The notes under the pieces are model-generated. The model did not search any database and had not been told where the DNA came from. It saw nothing but the letters and a program-made list of their open reading frames with translations. From CAZFIM01 sp964519615 (GTDB taxonomy: Bacteria > Chloroflexota > Dehalococcoidia > GIF9 > UBA5629): a stretch of DNA of 8,931 nucleotides. The stretch covers positions 1 to 8,931 of the forward strand of contig CAZFIM010000092.1 of the NCBI GenBank assembly GCA_964519615.1, given 5' to 3'. Positions within the stretch are counted from its first letter, which is position 1. Each line of letters opens with the position of its first letter. The position numbers were made by a program, and so were the translations under genes. Positions 4,670 to 8,931 of this stretch are shown piece after piece.

Positions 4670-6052
4670 TTACTCAGTATCAGCGCTGGTTTTCGTTGCT
4701 CTCACCGGACAACTCACTGATTTCCAGGCGCTGAATCCTCCCAGCACGACGGTCAGGTTAAGCCAGCCTTGCCTCTTCAGCAGACTGGCCGCTACCATCG
4801 AGCGACGTCCGCTGCCGCAGAAAATAAAGACCGGCCTATCGGCAGGCACTTCTTTGCTGCGCCCGGCCAGTTGAGTCAGGTGAATATGCTGCGCCCCGGG
4901 AATAATGCCCTCTTTATCTATCTCTTCCTGACTGCGCACATCGAGAATCCATGTCTTATCGCCTTCATCCAGGCTGTGGCAGAGATTCGGTACAGTAACG
5001 GTATTCACCGCTGCTGTCTCATGTCCTGCCGTATACCAGGCTGATATGCCTCCGGCGAGATAACCATTGATCCGATCAAATCCCATACGCCGCAATTGAA
5101 TAACAAGCATCTGCAGATGACATATATCGCATACCAACAATACCGGCATATCGGCGGGCAAGAACCAGCCCGCAAACCTTGATACCCCATCCGGCCAAAT
5201 ATGAAGTGAACCGGGTATATGGGCGGCCCCATACCCGTCAAGCCTGGCATCAAGAACGAGCGATTCCTGTGCCGCTTCGGCGAATCCGGAAGGGGATAGA
5301 GCCGGCGGCACCGCAAGTGTGTTCAATTCCGGCAGTCCCGTGAGATTTCTCTGCTCCATTTGCTTGAAGTAATACGGTTTCTCCATATTCACCCCGGCAG
5401 CTCTAATAAAATCCTCCCTGTTGGTGTGCTGCAGTTTCGGATTAGTTACGCGCTCTATACCGATTGTTGTCCACGCCCGATCGCTTATCGCTGAACCGCA
5501 TACTGACCCTTCACCGTGAGCAGGACACAGAATAACACCGTCACCTAACGTCAGCAGCTTTTTGAAAATGGAATCGTACAGCAGCCCTGCCATCTCTTCC
5601 GTTTTGTCTTCACCGCTAAGATCACATCGACCCGTATCACCCGCAAACAACGTATCACCGCTGAATACTGTTGTGACTTTCCCGTCAGGTTCACTCAAAA
5701 CATAACTAAAAGATCCGGCAGTGTGTCCGGGAGTGCTTACCGCTTGCAGCGTGTTTGCGCCTATGCGCCATTGCTGGCCCTCTTTAACGGGATTCCCATA
5801 CCGGTAGGGCAAATGGCCGTCAGCATGCCAGATAGCGGCACCGGTTCTTCCCGCCAGCTCTACCGAGCCGATCAAGTAATCTTCATTGCGATGTGTCTCA
5901 ATAATGTGTCTTAATCTATACCCGTTCCTTTCCGTTCTTTCGATATAGACATCGATATCACGGCGGGGATCTATAACCAGTGCTTCACCCCTGCTCCCCA
6001 CCAGATAGGAATAGTGAGATAAGCCTTCAGATTCAATACGCTCAAACAACAT
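4670..6052 (-). CDS. MBL-fold protein with two rhodanese domains
   Basis: A 460-residue cytosolic protein. Residues 1 to about 190 are a metallo-beta-lactamase fold like persulfide dioxygenase/glyoxalase II: THRNEDY (H54, N56, D58), STPGHTAGSFSY (H110), FSGDTLFAGDTGRCD (D133) and CPAHGEG (H179). The usual HxHxD motif is HxNxD here, so one metal ligand is replaced. After a linker, a first rhodanese domain (LVLDARLDGYGAAHIPGSLHI...) has the poor loop VCDICHLQ. A second one (WILDVRSQEEIDKEGIIPGAQHI...) has a proper active site CGSGRRS with Cys at about 412. Fusions of this type handle persulfides and sulfane sulfur. I chose ATG 6050-6052 because AAGGAG lies 9 nt upstream and MLFERIESEGLSHYSYLV matches family starts; the in-frame ATG at 6119-6121 only adds a non-conserved tail. 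It converges with the preceding gene with an 11-bp gap. Confidence 0.92.
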   Translation of the reverse strand: MLFERIESEGLSHYSYLVGSRGEALVIDPRRDIDVYIERTERNGYRLRHIIETHRNEDYLIGSVELAGRTGAAIWHADGHLPYRYGNPVKEGQQWRIGANTLQAVSTPGHTAGSFSYVLSEPDGKVTTVFSGDTLFAGDTGRCDLSGEDKTEEMAGLLYDSIFKKLLTLGDGVILCPAHGEGSVCGSAISDRAWTTIGIERVTNPKLQHTNREDFIRAAGVNMEKPYYFKQMEQRNLTGLPELNTLAVPPALSPSGFAEAAQESLVLDARLDGYGAAHIPGSLHIWPDGVSRFAGWFLPADMPVLLVCDICHLQMLVIQLRRMGFDRINGYLAGGISAWYTAGHETAAVNTVTVPNLCHSLDEGDKTWILDVRSQEEIDKEGIIPGAQHIHLTQLAGRSKEVPADRPVFIFCGSGRRSMVAASLLKRQGWLNLTVVLGGFSAWKSVSCPVRATKTSADTE

Positions 6053-6180
6053 ATGCTTTCGCTCCTTGTTATCACTTTCACAATGATACTGACGATCTCT
6101 TTGACTATATGTTAATTCCACATCCTCTCTTACCGCCTTTTAGCAAATTTGCAACTTCTAAGCCCGTAATTTATTGTACA

Positions 6181-6206
6181 ACCGGTTGGTGGAAGAGGAA
6201 ACCGGT
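6181..6206. repeat. Inverted repeat ACCGGTT-N12-AACCGGT
   Basis: Perfect 7-bp arms (6181-6187 and 6200-6206) lie between the MBL-rhodanese gene and the small membrane protein gene. There is no T-run on either side, so it is not a standard terminator. It could be a site for a dimeric regulator. Nothing coding is visible across 6053-6401 other than these control elements. Confidence 0.4.
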
Positions 6207-6296
6207 CAGGTCTGGCTTTTTCATTTGACCGCTCATCGGGTTTTCAAAAAAAGTAAGAAAGGTTCTTATTAACACAAAGAACGCAAGTGTCCGGTA

Positions 6297-6326
6297 GTGA
6301 CACAAAGCGCGATATTACGTTACAAT
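6297..6326 (+). promoter_or_regulatory. Promoter GTGACA-N18-TACAAT for the 6402 gene
   Basis: GTGACA (6297-6302) and TACAAT (6321-6326) are 18 bp apart, a good vegetative-sigma-type promoter. The start of transcription would fall near 6333, giving a leader of about 70 nt. The -10 overlaps a 7-bp inverted repeat CGATATT/AATATCG (6310-6330), and another short one, GTGTC/GACAC (6287-6303), overlaps the -35. Confidence 0.5.
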
Positions 6327-6330
6327 ATCG
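6310..6330. repeat. Inverted repeat over the -10 region
   Basis: Arms CGATATT (6310-6316) and AATATCG (6324-6330) are perfect over 7 bp around ACGTTAC. It covers the candidate -10 box at 6321-6326, so a bound protein would block initiation. No family is assigned. Confidence 0.4.
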
Positions 6331-6348
6331 TCAGAGCTGGTCAAACTT

Positions 6349-6364
6349 CACTACAGATGTAGTG
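6349..6364. promoter_or_regulatory. BlaI/MecI/CopY-type operator
   Basis: The 16-bp sequence CACTACAGATGTAGTG has perfect 7-bp arms around GA and contains TACAnnTGTA, the core operator of the BlaI/MecI/CopY winged-helix repressor family. It lies downstream of the candidate promoter and 38 bp before the GTG start of the small membrane protein, where a repressor would act as a road-block. No gene for such a repressor is in this window. Confidence 0.5.
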
Positions 6365-6401
6365 TAATCACAGATAATAGAAAAAAAGGAGAATAGTAAG
6401 C

Positions 6402-6722
6402 GTGAACGATGTAGCAGTAATCATAGGGCTGATAATCCTGCTTTTAATTGCGATGTTCGTTGTACCGCAGTTTCTCACTGCACGAGCGATGAAACAGGTT
6501 GTCAAGATATTAAGAAATAATCATGCCATCGATCCTAAGAACGCAAAATCAATGGAGGAACTGCATCTCCAACAAAAAGGCATGATGGATCGCATGATGA
6601 GACCGAGGGACTATAAACCGCGCGCGCTGCAGTATATGATCGGGGCTGATATGGTGCGGATGACTGAAGAAGGGAAAATCTATCTGGTGGAAGAAAACCT
6701 CAGGGGCACAAAACTGGAATAA
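6402..6722 (+). CDS. Small single-TM membrane protein of unknown function
   Basis: A 106-residue protein starting at GTG (6402-6404), with an AAAAAAAGGAGA site 9-10 nt upstream. Residues 4-24 (VAVIIGLIILLLIAMFVVPQF) form one membrane helix, followed by the basic stretch TARAMKQVVKILRNN, so the C-terminal part should be cytoplasmic. The soluble part contains HAIDPKNAKSMEELHLQQKGMMDRMMRPRDYKPRALQYMIGADMVRMTEEGKIYLVEENL. The 'D.K.A..L..M...G.V..TEEGKIYL.E..L' pattern looks like a small winged-helix fold ending in a beta hairpin. I recall similar small proteins in Chloroflexota with no assigned role. It stands alone, under a promoter with several inverted repeats that suggest tight control. The function is unknown. 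Confidence 0.8.
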   Translation: MNDVAVIIGLIILLLIAMFVVPQFLTARAMKQVVKILRNNHAIDPKNAKSMEELHLQQKGMMDRMMRPRDYKPRALQYMIGADMVRMTEEGKIYLVEENLRGTKLE

Positions 6723-6739
6723 CGGGGCGTCCAGTGGAA

Positions 6740-6761
6740 GGCAATTTAAAAGGTTATTGCC
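6740..6761 (+). terminator. Weak hairpin after the small membrane protein gene
   Basis: Arms GGCAAT (6740-6745) and ATTGCC (6756-6761) with a 10-nt loop lie 18 bp after the stop codon. No T-run follows, so its terminator role is doubtful. The rest of 6762-6950 shows no gene. Confidence 0.25.
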
Positions 6762-6951
6762 AGACCAGGCGGCATTGTTCACAACTCATATAAAAAGAAC
6801 ACCGATACCGGTTTTTTATCCGGATTTTCCTCTTACCGATACACATTTATACTACTCAGCCCATCGTAGATGATCGCGACCACGTATTTTTTATAATCAT
6901 TTCCTTTCAAGTGTATGCCTCATTTTTTGTCTGTGAGACTTTAGTTACATA

Positions 6952-6965
6952 ACGGCTGCTGCCGT
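6952..6965. repeat. Short palindrome in the hsp20 promoter region
   Basis: ACGGC-TGCT-GCCGT lies 42-55 bp before the hsp20 start, just upstream of -10-like sequence (TATGATAAT, 6971-6979). The position fits an operator or an atypical spacer. I see no CIRCE repeat (TTAGCACTC) and no clear -35, so control by HrcA is not supported. Confidence 0.3.
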
Positions 6966-7006
6966 CATAGTATGATAATGAGTGAAAAATAAAAGGAGGT
7001 TTGAAT

Positions 7007-7516
7007 ATGGCAATCTTAGTGAGGACATATCCTGTACATTCTTTTGCTGTTATGGAGCCGCTCTATATCGGGAGGGACGCTTTTGAGGAATCTGAGGAAT
7101 TGATGCACAATTATCTTGATCAAGCTGCGCTGCCAGATTTGGGCATCAGTGATAATGTAAGTATTGAAGAGAAAAAAGACAGGATTGTTATCAAAGGATC
7201 TCTGGAGGGATTCAGGAAAAGTGATCTGGATATAAGGGTCAAAGGAGATATTCTTACCTTAAAAGGCGAACGTAAAGAAGAAAAAGAGCATGAGAAAGAT
7301 GGTCTTTATTCATACACCAGTTCATACGGAAGTTATCTACGTGAAGTACATCTTCCGGCACATGTAGACGGCAAGAAAAGCTCCTTTAAACTTGCCAAAG
7401 GAAAACTGGAGATTAAACTACCTAAAACGGCAAAGGCAAGCAGCCGGCAAATAAAGATAAAAGCACAGGCTCCAAAAAAGAGGCAGCTAAAAACTGCGGC
7501 AACAAAACCCGAATAA
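7007..7516 (+). CDS. Small heat shock protein, Hsp20/alpha-crystallin family
   Basis: A 169-residue ATP-independent holdase that binds unfolding proteins in large oligomers. The N-terminal arm (1-45) is variable. The alpha-crystallin domain runs from about 48 to 143: LGISDNVSIEEKKDRIVIKGSLEGFRKSDLDIRVKGDILTLKGERKEE, then YSYTSSYGSYLREVHLPAHVDGKKSSFKLAKGKLEIKLPK. The 'F.R...LP..VD...' segment and the 'G.L.I.LPK' strand are family hallmarks, although the usual 'A.....GVL' reads KLAKGKLEI. The C-terminal I-x-I anchor is IKIKA, followed by an unusual lysine-rich tail (PKKRQLKTAATKPE). AAAGGAGGT lies 6 nt before the ATG at 7007; a TTG at 7001 is too close to that site to be the start. The gene stands alone, ended by a very strong terminator. 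The lack of a CIRCE element suggests control other than HrcA. Confidence 0.93.
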   Translation: MAILVRTYPVHSFAVMEPLYIGRDAFEESEELMHNYLDQAALPDLGISDNVSIEEKKDRIVIKGSLEGFRKSDLDIRVKGDILTLKGERKEEKEHEKDGLYSYTSSYGSYLREVHLPAHVDGKKSSFKLAKGKLEIKLPKTAKASSRQIKIKAQAPKKRQLKTAATKPE

Positions 7517-7522
7517 GACGAT

Positions 7523-7557
7523 AATAATGAAACCCGGGTTACCCGGGTTTCATTATT
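7523..7557 (+). terminator. Strong intrinsic terminator of hsp20
   Basis: Arms of 16 bp (AATAATGAAACCCGGG at 7523-7538 and its exact complement at 7542-7557) enclose TTA, beginning 7 nt after the stop. A T-rich tract TTTATTATT follows on the plus strand, and the A-rich left arm supplies a T-run on the minus strand, so it could work in both directions. Confidence 0.9.
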
Positions 7558-7581
7558 TTATTATTGTAAAACAGTAACTCG

Positions 7582-7623
7582 ACAAGGGATGAGAGAACTA
7601 TATATAGTTCTCTCATCCCTTGT
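7582..7623. repeat. Perfect 42-bp palindrome
   Basis: Two 21-bp arms meet without a spacer. The left arm begins ACAAGGGATGAGAGAAC and the centre is CTATATATAG. Every base pairs. It begins 24 bp after the hsp20 terminator. There is no T-run, so it is not a plain terminator. It could be an RNA hairpin, a regulator site or a small palindromic repeat. The rest of 7517-7859 holds no gene that I can support. Confidence 0.85.
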
Positions 7624-7820
7624 TATCACCTCAATCAATAGACAGCACGATCGAGATAAACCTTAACTTCATACAGATAGTAGTAAAATAAGCACTGCTT
7701 TTATACAGGTTCATTTTCTCTATAGTTTTGGTCCGCAGCCATGCCGCCGGATTGCATTAAAAGGTAACAGGAGTCGCAGTAATTTTCTTATTGGCCATCT
7801 GCCATAGAGTATACCGGCAA

Positions 7821-7829
7821 TGCTACAAT
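7821..7829 (+). promoter_or_regulatory. Extended -10 promoter of the acetoacetate decarboxylase family gene
   Basis: TGCTACAAT fits the extended -10 form and lies 30 bp before the ATG, leaving a leader of about 23 nt that holds the GAAGGAGGA ribosome-binding site. A partial -35 (CTGCCA, 7799-7804) is 19 bp away. Confidence 0.5.
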
Positions 7830-7859
7830 ATCTACGCTAAAGAACAGAAGGAGGATTGA

Positions 7860-8672
7860 ATGACATCACCCGAATTTCCACTAAAAGGATATACGGTTCC
7901 GCTAACGCCGGAAGGCAGTTCTTCTCTGGTAGAGCCGCCTCCCTGGTATTACGGAGGGGAAGTAATGCAGATTGTTTTTCGAGCCGATGCTCAAAAAGCA
8001 AAAAGAGTAATACCCCCGCCTCTGGAGATTGGTCCGGAGCCGGGCAAAGGTATAGTCTGGTTTGTGGAATGGGTCTCGGTGAGTGAATCGAATCCAGATC
8101 TGGCTTTCATCAACCCTGAGAGAGCTATCTATAGAGAATGTCTGGTCATGATTCAGTGCAGTTATCAGGGAGTGCCGGGTTATATTGTGCCGCACATATG
8201 GGTAGACAATGATTTTACCCTGATGCGCGGTATTGTTCAGGGTTTCCCTAAAAAGCTTGGCCGCATACATCGGACTAAGCTCACTGATCTGAATCCCAAA
8301 CTGGGAGGCAAACGCCCCGGCGCTCGAATGAAGGGCATCTGCGAAGCTTATGGTGAAAGATTGGTTGAAGGTTCTCTCATTTTCCAACGGCAGGCACTGC
8401 CCTCGGAACTCCCTTCAATCAAATTTTACCTGATGCGCCACTTCCCTGATCTGGAGAATCCTTCCAAACCCGCAGTACATGAACTTGTCATAAGTAATAT
8501 TAGAGACTATCAGGTTGCTGACATCTGGAGCGGTACTGCTGATTTGAGATTTTTCAATTCAGCAATAGACGAGATATCAGCTTTGGACCCAGTAGAAGTT
8601 CTCAATGGTTTCTACTGCGATATCGGTCTCACTATAACCGGAGGCAACGTGATACATAACTACCGGAAATAG
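7860..8672 (+). CDS. Acetoacetate decarboxylase family protein
   Basis: A 270-residue protein of the ADC family, whose founding member decarboxylates acetoacetate to acetone and CO2 through a lysine Schiff base. The family pattern is visible: PPPWYYGGEVMQIVFRADAQKAKRVIPPPLEIG (26-58), an entry segment found in most members, then GIVWFVEW, and YRECLVMIQCSYQGVPGYIVPHIWVDNDFTLMRGIVQGFPKKLGRIH (91-137). The paired lysines K131-K132 in GFPKK match the catalytic lysine and its pKa-lowering neighbour. Glu93 in RECLVMI fits the conserved acidic residue near the active site. The length agrees with the family (about 245-270). Many relatives are not true acetoacetate decarboxylases but act on other oxo acids or as aldolase/dehydratases, so the substrate is open. 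No CoA-transferase or thiolase gene lies next to it. The start is secured by GAAGGAGGA upstream. Confidence 0.9.
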   Translation: MTSPEFPLKGYTVPLTPEGSSSLVEPPPWYYGGEVMQIVFRADAQKAKRVIPPPLEIGPEPGKGIVWFVEWVSVSESNPDLAFINPERAIYRECLVMIQCSYQGVPGYIVPHIWVDNDFTLMRGIVQGFPKKLGRIHRTKLTDLNPKLGGKRPGARMKGICEAYGERLVEGSLIFQRQALPSELPSIKFYLMRHFPDLENPSKPAVHELVISNIRDYQVADIWSGTADLRFFNSAIDEISALDPVEVLNGFYCDIGLTITGGNVIHNYRK

Positions 8673-8694
8673 CCGGCGGGCAAGGAGAAAAACG

Positions 8695-8718
8695 ATGAAG
8701 ATTTACGCGCATGCTTAA
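8695..8718 (+). CDS. Possible 7-codon ORF (MKIYAHA)
   Basis: ATG AAG ATT TAC GCG CAT GCT TAA is preceded by AAGGAG at 7-8 nt, a better ribosome-binding site than chance would often give. It starts 22 bp after the decarboxylase-family stop. It could be the stump of a decayed gene (the downstream bases to 8820 show no continuation in another frame that I recognise), a leader peptide, or chance. Confidence 0.25.
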   Translation: MKIYAHA

Positions 8719-8820
8719 TAAAGACAGTTCCGATTTCAGTAGTCCAACATCTTTCACATACATTGTTTCCCGGCAAAAGCGGATATATAATGAGCTGCAT
8801 ACAGCCCCGAGGAGGCATCC

Positions 8821-8931
8821 ATGAAAAAATCAGAAATTCTCTTTATTCTGGCTGCATTACTTGCTATTCTGGGCCTGATAGAGGCTCTATCAGGCTTTCT
8901 GCTGTGGTTTGCTATACCCCGCGGTGGCGGC
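8821..8931 (+). CDS. Membrane protein, N-terminal fragment
   Basis: The gene runs off the right edge; 37 codons are seen: MKKSEILFILAALLAILG, LIEALSGFLLWFAIPRGGG. The N-terminal membrane helix covers about residues 5-32, and the segment GFLLWFAIPRGGG marks its outer end. I recall DUF4405-type membrane proteins with a similar 'SGxLLWxxxPxGG' motif, in which later helices carry histidines for haem; those residues would be outside the window, so this is tentative. The start has CGAGGAGG 5 nt upstream and is well supported. Whether it shares a transcript with the decarboxylase-family gene (148 bp upstream, no terminator seen) is open. Confidence 0.7.
   Translation, partial: MKKSEILFILAALLAILGLIEALSGFLLWFAIPRGGG

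Noticed and set aside
6066..6083. lac-operator-like TTGTTATC...TCACAA just upstream of the MBL-rhodanese start
   Set aside because: Spacing differs from lacO by one base, symmetry is imperfect, and half of it is the ribosome-binding site; likely chance.
6053..6121. N-terminal extension of the MBL-rhodanese protein from ATG 6119-6121
   Set aside because: The extension has no family match and would place the good AAGGAG site inside the coding region; the ATG at 6050-6052 fits better.
7001..7003. TTG start for hsp20
   Set aside because: It directly abuts the AAAGGAGGT site, leaving no spacing; the ATG at 7007 is correctly placed.
7902..8387. 161-codon minus-strand ORF opposite the decarboxylase-family gene
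   Set aside because: Shadow frame of a clear ADC-family coding region.

Overview
The window looks like a piece of a bacterial chromosome of moderate GC content with ordinary spacing between housekeeping and accessory genes. Nearly every gene has a good Shine-Dalgarno sequence (AGGAGGT, GGAGGA, AAGGAG). The organism cannot be fixed from this window alone. The style of the class-1B PyrD, the RimI-like acetyltransferase overlapping a helical protein, and the 106-residue single-TM protein remind me most of Chloroflexota (Dehalococcoidia-like), while the AraC fragment and the small 79-residue protein also resemble Clostridia-type Firmicutes. This is a family-resemblance judgement, not a database result.

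Layout, left to right. 1-129 (-): N-terminal end of an AraC-type regulator whose expected start codon reads ACG. 130-403: no gene; a hairpin at 333-363 probably ends the next gene. 404-643 (-): small conserved-looking protein. 725-1119 (-): intact tRNA-Ala(CGC), then a 82-codon GIY-YIG nuclease gene, then a degenerate tRNA-like element that repeats the 3' half of the tRNA exactly. 1210-2474 (-): a two-gene operon of a thiamine-binding-type protein and dihydroorotate dehydrogenase. 2475-2642: divergent promoter region. 2643-3936 (+): RimI-like acetyltransferase overlapping an uncharacterised helical protein. 4062-4658 (+): membrane-anchored protein with a long glycine-every-fourth-residue segment and a Cys/His domain. 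4670-6052 (-): metallo-beta-lactamase fold plus two rhodanese domains, convergent with the previous gene. 6053-6401: regulatory region with several inverted repeats, including a BlaI/MecI/CopY-like operator. 6402-6722 (+): small membrane protein. 7007-7516 (+): Hsp20. 7523-7623: two strong palindromes. 7860-8672 (+): acetoacetate decarboxylase family protein. 8821-8931 (+): start of a membrane protein.

The most interesting region is 724-1119. Read on the minus strand it is tRNA-Ala, 9 nt, GIY-YIG ORF, tRNA-like element. The ORF ends inside the 5' part of the tRNA-like element, and a perfect 34-bp direct repeat (period 319 bp) flanks the gene. This is the geometry of a very small tRNA-associated mobile or selfish unit, or of an mRNA bracketed by tRNA processing sites. 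The rest is mainly independent transcription units: stress chaperone, sulfur-transfer or persulfide chemistry, pyrimidine synthesis and protein acetylation, with no sign of prophage, CRISPR or insertion sequences.
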